From positions 124,001 through 188,000 of the forward strand of contig CAIPMU010000020.1 of the NCBI GenBank assembly GCA_903866275.1: 64,000 nt of DNA, read 5' to 3'. Source of the DNA: Vampirovibrio chlorellavorus (GTDB lineage: Bacteria; Cyanobacteriota; Vampirovibrionia; Vampirovibrionales; Vampirovibrionaceae). Position numbers and translations under genes: made by a program. The notes beneath the pieces were generated by a model that saw nothing but the letters and a program-made list of their open reading frames with translations, did no database searches and was not told the DNA's origin. Shown here piece after piece: positions 35,207 through 43,074 of the stretch. The first letter of the stretch is position 1. Each line of letters starts with the position of its first letter.

Positions 35207-35617
35207 ATGAGAAATTTATTGACGGCGCTTCTGGCCGTGGCGACGACCTGGACGATTCTGTCGTGTGCGGCTTTGGCAACGACCCAAACTGCCGACACGC
35301 TGGCTAAAACCGATGCGACTGATTTCAAGTATATTGAAGACAGCAGCAACGCTACTGTGACTCTGGTGGCGGGTGTGACCGGTCAAACGATTAGTCTGTA
35401 CAAGTTCACTTTGTCCACATCCACGGCGGATAATTTTTATCTGAAATGCGGCACCAATCATAAAACCGGGAAACTTTATTTGGGTGCCAATAGTGGCTTG
35501 GATAGCACGATTTATCCCTTGTACATTCGGTGCGCCAGCGGTGAATCGCTCTCTTTGGTGAAAGGCAGCGCCAGCAGCCCCATTGGGATGACGCTCTGGT
35601 TTAATCAGGAACCTTAA
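35207..35617 (+). CDS. Exported protein encoded within the virion cassette
   Basis: 136 residues with a clear N-terminal signal peptide (LLTALLAVATTWTILSCAAL, cleavage near ALA-TTQ). The mature domain is beta-rich and holds two Cys (YLKCGTNHKTGKLYLG, PLYIRCASGESLSL) that may pair. ATG 35207 has AAAGGAG at ideal spacing, so it is surely translated. Virion genes rarely encode Sec-exported proteins; the product could be a surface exclusion or receptor-modifying factor, or a host-beneficial moron. Family not recognised. Confidence 0.65.
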   Translation: MRNLLTALLAVATTWTILSCAALATTQTADTLAKTDATDFKYIEDSSNATVTLVAGVTGQTISLYKFTLSTSTADNFYLKCGTNHKTGKLYLGANSGLDSTIYPLYIRCASGESLSLVKGSASSPIGMTLWFNQEP

Positions 35618-35643
35618 TGCGTTCACGCTGAGGAGGTTTTTCG

Positions 35644-35859
35644 ATGGGCTTTTTTGCACCGGGTTCTCACGGGACGGGCTTTGTGGTGTCGCCGGATACT
35701 ACGCCACTTACCGATTTTTTACTGCTGGAAAACGGCAGTTATTTATTGCTGGAAGATGCGGTTAGCAAGCTGATTTTAGAGCTTTCCAACCATTTTTTGC
35801 TGGAGGATGGTAGTGACCTGTTACTGGAAGATGGCACGGCCATTTTATTGGAGAACTAA
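35644..35859 (+). CDS. LLLEDGS-repeat microprotein of the tail region
   Basis: 71 residues. After a Gly-rich start come five copies of a short unit: FLLLENGS, YLLLEDAV, (KLILELSN), FLLEDGSD, LLLEDGTA, ILLEN. The 7-8-residue periodicity of alternating Leu and Glu-Asp-Gly suggests a small beta-solenoid or sheet that stacks with fibre proteins. AGGAGG precedes the ATG, and the next gene starts 3 bp after the stop. Similar short LLLE-repeat proteins are encoded beside tail genes of other phages; function unknown. Confidence 0.65.
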   Translation: MGFFAPGSHGTGFVVSPDTTPLTDFLLLENGSYLLLEDAVSKLILELSNHFLLEDGSDLLLEDGTAILLEN

Positions 35860-35862
35860 GCC

Positions 35863-37179
35863 ATGACTTTAAAAATTTCTCAACTCAGTCAGGTGACTTC
35901 GGTTTCTGATGCCTGGGTAATTCCTGCGGCGGGGGCGGGGGCCAATGTTGGTATCCCGGCGGCGTATCTGGCGCGCCCCAGTTTGGGGAAACGCTTGTTG
36001 GGCAACCTGAATAATAGTTATACGCGTCATTGGAAAGAGCAGCTCAGCGTGGGACAAATGGCGTATAGTTCCACGTTTGGGATGATCACCAAAGCGCCTT
36101 GCCTGGAATACACCCATGTACGCGTGGTGCTTAAAAATGCGGAGGCCACGCCGCCGTCCGTTACCGGTGTGTTGGTTGCTGCGACGGCTTCCAATGCCAA
36201 CAAGGTAGTGCCGACGACCGGCAATAACTTAACCAATAACGGGGCCACGGGATGGGTTCAAGCCACGTTTGGCGGTTCCAATTCCCCCACGCTGGTGACT
36301 GGCACACAGGCGGCCCCTTCGGTGGTGGTGAGTGACTGGATGCCGTTGAATTCCATTGCGCCCACCGATGGCACGACTTACCCGTATGTGATGGCGCGCA
36401 TTAAGTTGGGCGGCAATTACAGTGCGCTGTTTACCGGCACCTCCAACAACGACAACACCAAGGACACGTATCTGGAAATGATTGGTACGGTGGGCGATTA
36501 TGTCACCTCACCGCAATCATTGACCACGAGTAGTTCGCAATCTTTCAGCCCCATTTTCGGGTTGGAGTTTTTAAGTTCCAGTCGGGTGATTAAAGTGCTG
36601 TGTGTTGGGAGTTCCACCACGCAGGGTTATGGCTCCACACCGATTGACAGCGCGTATCGCTCCTGGGTGCCCATTGCGCAAGAATTGCTATTGTCAGATG
36701 GCGTTCCAGCCAACCTGTTTAACTATGGGTATGCCGCGCAAACCACCAGCACCTATGCGGCTTACGGCAAAACCGCGATTGATACCCACTTGCCCGCTAT
36801 GGTGTTTTATCAGGTGTTTAGCCCGAACGATGGCACACCCACGCAAAATACCGTCAACGCTCAGTACCAGCGGGCAATGGATTTTGCCAACTATGCGATG
36901 TCTAAAAATTGCCTGCCGGTGTTTTTGTTTACCAATCCCAACGACAGCTACGATGCGACCACGGATAACTTCCGCAAGTCGTTGATCAATCGCTGCAAGG
37001 CCTCAGGTTTCGCGGTCTGCGATTTAAACCCGGCAGTGGGCGATGGGGCCACACCGGAGCGGTTTCAGTCCGGTCTGGCATACGACACCTTGCACCCCAA
37101 CGATGCCGGATATGCTGCGATGGCGGCCATTGCGGCCAGCACGATTAAAGATATTCTAAGCCGAAATATTACCTATTAA
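35863..37179 (+). CDS. Tail protein with SGNH/GDSL hydrolase domain
   Basis: 438 residues. A short N-terminal attachment segment (LKISQLSQVTSVSDAWVIPA) is shared in style with the next fibre gene. A beta-rich region follows, and then a C-terminal SGNH hydrolase from about residue 245: block I CVGSSTTQGYG with the nucleophilic Ser, and block V DTLHPNDAGY with catalytic Asp and His. Phage SGNH domains deacetylate surface polysaccharides during adsorption, so this is a candidate receptor-modifying tailspike. The catalytic residues look complete. Confidence 0.78.
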   Translation: MTLKISQLSQVTSVSDAWVIPAAGAGANVGIPAAYLARPSLGKRLLGNLNNSYTRHWKEQLSVGQMAYSSTFGMITKAPCLEYTHVRVVLKNAEATPPSVTGVLVAATASNANKVVPTTGNNLTNNGATGWVQATFGGSNSPTLVTGTQAAPSVVVSDWMPLNSIAPTDGTTYPYVMARIKLGGNYSALFTGTSNNDNTKDTYLEMIGTVGDYVTSPQSLTTSSSQSFSPIFGLEFLSSSRVIKVLCVGSSTTQGYGSTPIDSAYRSWVPIAQELLLSDGVPANLFNYGYAAQTTSTYAAYGKTAIDTHLPAMVFYQVFSPNDGTPTQNTVNAQYQRAMDFANYAMSKNCLPVFLFTNPNDSYDATTDNFRKSLINRCKASGFAVCDLNPAVGDGATPERFQSGLAYDTLHPNDAGYAAMAAIAASTIKDILSRNITY

Positions 37180-37202
37180 TCGGCACAAGGAGACATTGAA
37201 TT

Positions 37203-38720
37203 ATGACGGATACCAAAGGGAGCGCGTTGCCCCATCCCGCCAGTCTGGCCACAACTGATTTGGTGCTGGTGGTGACCACACCGGGAGGCACGCCCGCCAG
37301 CCAGTCGATCACCTTTGCCAATTTGCTGAAGAGTGGATACAGTCTTAGCACGTTCTCGGACGCCAATTATGCAGCGGTGGCCACGGATACCATCGTGGGC
37401 CAAACCGGAACCCTCACAGCGGCGCGGGTGGTGACTTTACCCGCCGCCAATGCGGTGCCGGCTGGTTATGAACTGATTGTCTGCGATATGAGCGGAAGCG
37501 TGACGGCGACCAACACGATCACCCTTCAACGCGCGGGCAGTGATACTTTAAACGGGTCGACCTCGGTTGCGATTAATTCGGCTTATGGCGCACGACGCCT
37601 GATTAGCAATGGCAGCAACAAGTGGACCTTTGATGCGGGTGTGCTGCGGGCCAGTAACAATTTGAGCGACGTGGCCAGCGTCAGCACTGCCCGCACCAAT
37701 TTGGGGCTGGATGTGATCAGCACCTGCAAGTCGAATCTGGGTGCCAGCACTGACCCCGGCACGGGCAACGACAACACTCAGGGCTATGGCATCGGCAGCG
37801 TGTGGGTCAACACCAGCAACAACGTGGCCTGGATTTGCACCAACGCCAGCACGGGGGCGGCCAAGTGGGCCAAGGATAGCCCCGCGCTGCCCGATGTGCA
37901 ACTCTTCACCTCGTCCGGCACCTGGACCAAACCGGCAGGCGCGACCGTGGTGATGTTATACCTGATTGGTGCGGGTAGCGGTGGTGGCGCAGGTCGTCGA
38001 GCGGCGGCGGGTACGGTGCGTTGTGGTGGTGGCGGCAGTGGCGGCGGTGCGCTCACGATTTTATCTTATCCTGCATCGGTGCTGAGCAGCACGGAAACCG
38101 TGACTATTGGCGGCGGGGGCTCCGGTGCTCCGGCGCAAACTGTGGATAGTACCGATGGTGCTGCGGGCTCTTTTGGCGCTGTTTCCTACTTTAAAAGTTT
38201 GAATTTCGCCCGTGCTTCTTCGGGAAGCCCCGGTTCGGGCGGTACTGCCTCTTCGGGAGCCGGTGGTTTTTCGGGTGCTGGCACCACGGCGGGCGCAACA
38301 GGCGCTGCGGCTTCGGTGACTGGCGGTGCCGGCAACGCGGGCAGCAGTGCTCTCCATGCCGGATGCAGCGGCGGATCTGGCGGCGGCATTACCTCTGGCG
38401 ATGTGGAAGGTGCAGGCGGCGCGGGAAGCGGTTGGCCGTCCGCATCGGGTGGTGGAAGCGGCTCGGCCGGTGGCGCGGCGGGTGGTAATAATCCCGGCCC
38501 CAACGGCGCAGCAATTAGCACGGTGGCCAGCACCTATACCATGACCGGCGGTCAGGGCGGTGGCGGCGGTGGCGCGAGCAAAACCACCGCAGCGGGCGCA
38601 GGCGGCAACGGCGGAAAATACGGCGCGGGTGGCGGCGGTGGCGGCGCGTCCTTGAACGGGTTTGCCTCCGGCGCGGGCGGCAATGGCGCGGATGGCGCTG
38701 TGCTGGTGATTTCGTATTAG
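37203..38720 (+). CDS. Glycine-rich tail fibre / adhesin
   Basis: 505 residues. The N-terminal 40 residues (PASLATTDLVLVVTTPGGTP) form the attachment segment; a middle region has LFTSSGTWTKPAGATVVMLY, the usual lead-in to glycine-rich fibre tips. The last 240 residues are dominated by Gly/Ala/Ser with runs such as GGGGGGASL and end GADGAVLVISY. Polyglycine-II-type tips of this kind bind receptors in phages such as S16. The extreme composition produces long antisense frames, which are not genes. Likely the primary or alternative receptor-binding protein. Confidence 0.78.
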   Translation: MTDTKGSALPHPASLATTDLVLVVTTPGGTPASQSITFANLLKSGYSLSTFSDANYAAVATDTIVGQTGTLTAARVVTLPAANAVPAGYELIVCDMSGSVTATNTITLQRAGSDTLNGSTSVAINSAYGARRLISNGSNKWTFDAGVLRASNNLSDVASVSTARTNLGLDVISTCKSNLGASTDPGTGNDNTQGYGIGSVWVNTSNNVAWICTNASTGAAKWAKDSPALPDVQLFTSSGTWTKPAGATVVMLYLIGAGSGGGAGRRAAAGTVRCGGGGSGGGALTILSYPASVLSSTETVTIGGGGSGAPAQTVDSTDGAAGSFGAVSYFKSLNFARASSGSPGSGGTASSGAGGFSGAGTTAGATGAAASVTGGAGNAGSSALHAGCSGGSGGGITSGDVEGAGGAGSGWPSASGGGSGSAGGAAGGNNPGPNGAAISTVASTYTMTGGQGGGGGGASKTTAAGAGGNGGKYGAGGGGGGASLNGFASGAGGNGADGAVLVISY

Positions 38721-38736
38721 AAAGGAGCTTGATTTC

Positions 38737-38922
38737 ATGCATCGAATTGCCATGATTTTGAACGGTATCGTGGAAAATATCGCCGTCTGGGATGGCGTTT
38801 CCCTATGGCAGCCCGAAGGCTTTACGCTGGTGGATGTAACCGATCAGCCGCAAGTGAGTCCAGGCTATCGGTATGACCCGGAAACCGGTCTGTTTTCGAT
38901 GGGATTGCCAGCGCCCAACTAG
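38737..38922 (+). CDS. Short fibre-associated protein
   Basis: 61 residues starting MHRIAMILNGIVENIAVWDG and containing LVDVTDQPQVSPGYRYDPETG, a wording common to small proteins encoded just after tail fibre genes and to fibre assembly factors. AAAGGAG precedes the ATG. It probably assists folding of, or binds, the glycine-rich fibre, but no direct evidence exists. Confidence 0.6.
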   Translation: MHRIAMILNGIVENIAVWDGVSLWQPEGFTLVDVTDQPQVSPGYRYDPETGLFSMGLPAPN

Positions 38923-39028
38923 CGGGCAGCCAGGAACCGTCAGTTTTTTCACGGGAGCGTAGGTTTTGGCTGGGGGAGCCTCCTGTGCCAAGCCACGCTC
39001 CAGCCTGGAGCCCTAACGAAGGGAGTCG

Positions 39029-39409
39029 ATGATGACACTGGATACGCAGCAATGGCTGGCGCCCAATTTCAAGCTCTGCGAGTTTTTGCACGGGGATGAC
39101 CCCTTGCCGCCGCCCTGGGTGGTGAAAAACCTCACCCGGCTGGCCCAGCGGTTGCAACTGGTGCGCGAGCAACTGGGCCTGCCCATACTGATCAACTCCG
39201 GTTACCGCACTGTGGCCCATAATCTGGCCGTGGGCGGCATGAAAAACAGCTATCACCTGCGCGGGCTGGCGGCGGATATTATCGTGCCCGGCCTGCCCGC
39301 CAGTGAAGTGCAGGCGCAGCTCCGCGACTGGTCGGGTGGCCTGGGCAGCTACGCCCATTTCACTCATTTGGACATTCGCCCGTATCGCGCCCGTTGGATA
39401 CAACGCTAG
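39029..39409 (+). CDS. M15-family peptidase endolysin
   Basis: Single-domain zinc peptidase of 126 residues cleaving peptidoglycan cross-links (D-Ala-D-Ala carboxypeptidase or L-alanoyl-D-Glu type). The zinc ligands are visible in NSYHLRGLAADI (SxHxxGxAxD) and in HFTHLDIRP (HxD), after the conserved INSGYRT. It has no signal peptide and so needs a holin or membrane damage for access. GGGAG precedes the ATG. Position after the fibres matches a lysis module, but only one further small gene follows. Confidence 0.85.
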   Translation: MMTLDTQQWLAPNFKLCEFLHGDDPLPPPWVVKNLTRLAQRLQLVREQLGLPILINSGYRTVAHNLAVGGMKNSYHLRGLAADIIVPGLPASEVQAQLRDWSGGLGSYAHFTHLDIRPYRARWIQR

Positions 39410-39548
39410 CGAGAACCGTTCGGCAAAATTTGCCCGGTTCGGGATTAATGCGGATGTTGCACCGTTATTTAAAACCGTAATTTCTTTAATTGAAATGCTT
39501 ATTGAATCCAATGAAAACTCAAGGATAACGCTAAGAAAAGGATGACGT

Positions 39549-39806
39549 ATGTTATTCACACGCTTTTCTCATTTTGCTGCCCAACTGTTTCTGGGCAAGG
39601 AGCTGGGCTTGTCCCTGCTGCTGTTGCGCATTATTCGCCAAGCCCTGAATAATCCCAAAATTGGCGATGTGGCCCGTTTTGTCTTTGCCCAGTTGCCCGC
39701 CAACTGGCGCACCCCCCAAGGCCCCGTCACCGAAACCGAATTCGTGGACATGGTCGTCGCCGGGCAGGCGTTTCTCAGCAAGGTTCAGGCCCTGCTGAAA
39801 GCTTAA
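39549..39806 (+). CDS. Last gene of the virion cassette, unknown
   Basis: 85 residues. The first third is hydrophobic (FAAQLFLGKELGLSLLLLRIIRQAL) and could be an amphipathic or membrane helix; the rest is soluble and acidic. A holin would be expected beside the endolysin and this is the only candidate, but it lacks a clean transmembrane segment. GGATG(A) just precedes the start, and a strong terminator follows the stop. Role undetermined. Confidence 0.55.
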   Translation: MLFTRFSHFAAQLFLGKELGLSLLLLRIIRQALNNPKIGDVARFVFAQLPANWRTPQGPVTETEFVDMVVAGQAFLSKVQALLKA

Positions 39807-39843
39807 CTTTTTTCCTGTTCTCTCTCTTGTTCATGTTGTTATC

Positions 39844-39881
39844 GCCCATCCGGAGAGCTTCTCGCCGGGTGGGCTTTTTTT
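39844..39881 (+). terminator. Terminator closing the virion cassette
   Basis: Ten-base-pair perfect stem GCCCATCCGG / CCGGGTGGGC with an 11-base loop, followed by seven T. It separates the plus-strand cassette from the convergent TonB-like gene. Confidence 0.88.
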
Positions 39882-41085
39882 ATTGGGGTGATGTTTTTAG
39901 GTGGAAATTCATAAAGACATAAATATTTTTTTTCACCCCGGATATGTTATCAAGTATAATTTGAGGCGGTTTTCCAAAAAAAGAAGCTTTAACAACTGCC
40001 TGAGCTGCTGATTCATCAAAGTCTTTATAGCCGGACGGCTCACATAGCCAATAGCGAAGTAGGCGCCCTTGCTCATCCAGTGAAAAAGTGATTTCTGCAT
40101 TGAACTTTAAGTGCATCGGACTAGCAATTTCAGGTTCTTTCCATTTGCGAACAATTTTTTTTTCAATTGATTTTACATAGAGTTTCCATTCTGTTTTTGT
40201 ATCATCGCTTTTATCCGGTAAAGTAGTTTGCTTTGACCAAATTTGTGGTCTTTGCTGAGCGATTTCTGCTTTTGCCTTTTCATCATTCGAGTCATGTGCT
40301 AATAATTGCTCGCACTCACTGATAAGTTCTGCTTTAAGGTTACGTGTTTTTAAAAATTCAATTCGATTCAAGCTTGCTTCACGATTATTTAGATTTAATT
40401 GTGTTCTTATTCGCTCTATTTCAAACAAAATAGATTTTTCAAGTTCCGAATTTGTCATGGGTTGTTGTGAATTTTCTGTGGGGCCATTCCATTTTAAGAA
40501 AAATAAAGCCGAATCAAGTTCCAGTAATGCCGCCGGTGAATCATCCCAGTAATCAATGTAACGTCTTCCCTGATAATACGATAGTAAAGCAAGTCGGATA
40601 TTTAAGCTGGGTTTATCCATGTCTGGAGCAAGCCAAAAAGCCCTGTGGTAAGAGCTGCGTGCTAAATTTAAATTGACTTTATCTTGGTCGATTAGATAAC
40701 GTTTGTAATATTGATCTCCAAAAAATTTAAAATAGGGGTATGTTCCAATGGATGAACTGCTCGAACAGTTGACGCCGTTTTCAGAACCGCCAATAAAAAG
40801 AGGTCGATATTGATTATCTCTCAGTACGAGTTCATTACATCCTAGGGGGTATAATGCTCCGGAGGGCATTCGGATTTCTTTAATGTAGTTGTCCGTATCA
40901 GAAACTAAACAGCCTTTGCAAACTTTTTCATCCCCAAAAATAATAGTTTCATATTTTACATTGACAGGTGGGGGGACATCAGGGCCTGCCTGAACAGGTT
41001 GCGACCAGGCTTTGCTGGCACTGCTGAAAAATAGCAGGATGATGGTCACACTAAATGTACGGAGGGATAACCAGTTTGGCAACAT
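39880..41085 (-). CDS. Exported protein with TonB-type C-terminal domain
   Basis: 401 residues from the Met at 41085, with signal peptide (TFSVTIILLFFSSASKAWS). A Cys-containing N-terminal region (KVCKGC) and a helical, TPR-like middle (ARSSYHRAFWLAPDMDKPS) precede a C-terminal domain of about 85 residues (FNAEITFSLDEQGRLLRYWL, DFDESAAQAVVKASFFGKPP) with the TonB_C/energy-transducer signature. Usually TonB needs an N-terminal membrane anchor and a Pro-rich linker, both lacking, so it is not the classical transducer. It is noticeably more AT-rich than both neighbours, suggesting recent acquisition. Function uncertain. Confidence 0.65.
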   Translation of the reverse strand: MLPNWLSLRTFSVTIILLFFSSASKAWSQPVQAGPDVPPPVNVKYETIIFGDEKVCKGCLVSDTDNYIKEIRMPSGALYPLGCNELVLRDNQYRPLFIGGSENGVNCSSSSSIGTYPYFKFFGDQYYKRYLIDQDKVNLNLARSSYHRAFWLAPDMDKPSLNIRLALLSYYQGRRYIDYWDDSPAALLELDSALFFLKWNGPTENSQQPMTNSELEKSILFEIERIRTQLNLNNREASLNRIEFLKTRNLKAELISECEQLLAHDSNDEKAKAEIAQQRPQIWSKQTTLPDKSDDTKTEWKLYVKSIEKKIVRKWKEPEIASPMHLKFNAEITFSLDEQGRLLRYWLCEPSGYKDFDESAAQAVVKASFFGKPPQIILDNISGVKKNIYVFMNFHLKTSPQ

Positions 41086-41183
41086 GACTTTGCTTTCAAA
41101 AAAAGTTTTCAAAGAATAAAGCAGGCTCAACAATAGAGCAGAGGGTAAATTTAATGAAATTATGGTGTAGCAAGAGTGTTATT

Positions 41184-42983
41184 CTAATCCGACAGCTTCA
41201 GCACGGCCATGAAGGCTTCTTGGGGGACTTCTACGCTGCCGACGGATTTCATGCGCTTTTTGCCTTTTTTCTGTTTTTCCAGCAGCTTGCGCTTGCGGCT
41301 AATGTCGCCGCCGTAGCATTTATCCAACACGTTTTTGCGCTGGGCTTTCACGGTCGAACGCGCGACGATCTTCCCGCCTATCGCGGCCTGAATGGCCACT
41401 TCAAACATCTGCCGCGGAATGATTTCCTTCAGCTTCTCGGTCAGGATCTGCCCCACGTTGTGCGCTTTATCCCGGTGGACAATCACGCTCAGGGCATCCA
41501 CAATCTCGCTGGCCAGCAAAATATCCAGCTTCACCAAATTGGAACGCTTGTACTCGGAGAAATTATAATCCATCGAGGCATAACCCTTGGAGCGCGATTT
41601 GAGCTGGTCATAATAATCCGAAACCATTTCGTTCAAGGGCAGCTCATACTGCAAATTAACCCGCGTCGGGTCCAAATAATCCATCCCCAGGAAAATCCCG
41701 CGCCGCCCTTGCGATAATTCCATCAACGCGCCCACAAATTCGTTGGGCACAATAATGCTGATTTTCACAAAGGGCTCTTCAATATAATCCCGCTTCACCG
41801 GGTCGGGTAATTTAGACGGGTTGTCGATTTCGATAATATCGCCGTTGGTCATGTGCACGCGGTAAACCACGCTGGGCGCGGTGGTAATCAAATCCAGGTT
41901 ATATTCGCGCTCCAAGCGCTCCTGAATGACTTCCATGTGCAGCAGGCCTAAAAAGCCGCAACGGTACCCAAAGCCAAGCGCCTCGGATGTTTCCGGTTCA
42001 AAGGCAATACTGGAATCATTCAGTTTTAATTTTTCCAGCGAATCCTTGAGAATCGTATAATCATCGTTATTCACCGGGTAGAGGCCACAGAACACCATCG
42101 GCATCACCTTCTGGTAACCCGGCAGCGGCTCGGAAGCGGGCTTGTTCACTAGCGTGACGGTATCGCCCACAAAGGAGCCCATTTCTTTGATGGAAGCGGC
42201 AATATAACCCACTTCCCCGGATACCAGTTTGTCGCAAGCCTGACGCGCGGGCTTCATCACGCCCACCTCGGTCACATCATGCACGCGCTGGTTGGCCATA
42301 AAGCGAATCTTGTCGCCTTGTTTCAGCTCGCCATCAATAATCCGCACGTAAGTAATAATGCCCAGATAGGGGTCAAAATAACTGTCAAACACCAGCGCGC
42401 GCAGGGGCTTTTCCCGGTGAATTTCCGGCGGCGGCACATGCTCCACCACCGCTTGCAGGATCTCTTCAATCCCAATGCCCTCTTTGGCGCTACAGAGAAT
42501 GGCGTTGCTGGCGTCAATGCCCACCACTTCCAGGATTTCCTTTTTCACGCGATCCGGATCAGCGCCGGGCAAGTCAATTTTATTCAGTACCGGAATAATT
42601 TCTAAATTGGCTTCCAGTGCTAAATACACGTTGGCCAGCGTTTGCGCTTCCACACCCTGGGAAGCATCCACCACCAAAATCGCACCCTCGCACGCTTGTA
42701 ACGACCGTGACACTTCGTAGGTGAAATCCACGTGGCCCGGGGTGTCAATCAGGTTCAGGACGTAATCTTCGCCCTTGTAGTGGTAATCCATACGGGCCGC
42801 TTGCAGCTTGATGGTGATCCCGCGCTCGCGCTCCAGTTCCAGGTTGTCCAGTACCTGGGCCTTCATCTCGCGCTTGTCGATGGTCTTGGTGACCTCCAGC
42901 AGGCGGTCGGCAATCGTGGATTTGCCGTGATCGATGTGGGCGATAATACAGAAATTGCGAAGATTGGATTTCGGAGCGGTCAT
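41184..42983 (-). CDS. lepA: Elongation factor 4 (LepA) GTPase
   Basis: Ribosome-bound GTPase that promotes back-translocation/initiation fidelity. The G motifs are [23 protein letters not shown] and [10 protein letters not shown], and the LepA-specific C-terminal domain contains [21 protein letters not shown] and ends with [20 protein letters not shown] and [16 protein letters not shown]. 599 residues, standard length. AGGGA lies 8 bases before the ATG. It is followed upstream (in genome order) by proS on the same strand. Confidence 0.97.
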   Translation of the reverse strand: MTAPKSNLRNFCIIAHIDHGKSTIADRLLEVTKTIDKREMKAQVLDNLELERERGITIKLQAARMDYHYKGEDYVLNLIDTPGHVDFTYEVSRSLQACEGAILVVDASQGVEAQTLANVYLALEANLEIIPVLNKIDLPGADPDRVKKEILEVVGIDASNAILCSAKEGIGIEEILQAVVEHVPPPEIHREKPLRALVFDSYFDPYLGIITYVRIIDGELKQGDKIRFMANQRVHDVTEVGVMKPARQACDKLVSGEVGYIAASIKEMGSFVGDTVTLVNKPASEPLPGYQKVMPMVFCGLYPVNNDDYTILKDSLEKLKLNDSSIAFEPETSEALGFGYRCGFLGLLHMEVIQERLEREYNLDLITTAPSVVYRVHMTNGDIIEIDNPSKLPDPVKRDYIEEPFVKISIIVPNEFVGALMELSQGRRGIFLGMDYLDPTRVNLQYELPLNEMVSDYYDQLKSRSKGYASMDYNFSEYKRSNLVKLDILLASEIVDALSVIVHRDKAHNVGQILTEKLKEIIPRQMFEVAIQAAIGGKIVARSTVKAQRKNVLDKCYGGDISRKRKLLEKQKKGKKRMKSVGSVEVPQEAFMAVLKLSD

Positions 42984-43074
42984 AATGGTATCCCTAGTGA
43001 GGTTGGGGAAAATAATAGTAACTTGACTTTGCTTGAATTAAATTGATTGGAAATCAATTTAATTCGACGATAAT

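Larger units (their letters stand above)
26271..39806 (+). mobile_element. Short-tailed phage virion cassette without packaging or integration genes
   Basis: Seventeen intact same-strand genes cover a podovirus-type virion in canonical order: portal, scaffold, coat, adaptor, nozzle, tail proteins, fibres with hydrolase and adhesin domains, and endolysin, closed by a terminator. Strong ribosome binding sites and tight spacing argue for active maintenance. No terminase, integrase, repressor, replication gene or internal ejection protein is recognisable, and no flanking direct repeats were spotted. Base composition is close to the host. It may be a partial prophage, or a domesticated or gene-transfer-agent-like locus using factors encoded elsewhere. 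Confidence 0.8.

Noticed and set aside
37203-38720. Glycine-rich region as a collagen-like or PE_PGRS-type host protein
   Set aside because: The gene lies among tail genes, has a fibre attachment segment and the terminal GADGAVLVISY of phage fibre tips.
38061-38753. 230-codon minus-strand Arg/Ala-rich frame
   Set aside because: Produced by the repetitive GGC/GGT codons of the glycine-rich fibre on the other strand.
25907-39900. Attachment-site repeats or a tRNA target flanking the virion cassette
   Set aside because: No tRNA and no convincing direct repeat was found at the two borders by eye; short matches were within chance.
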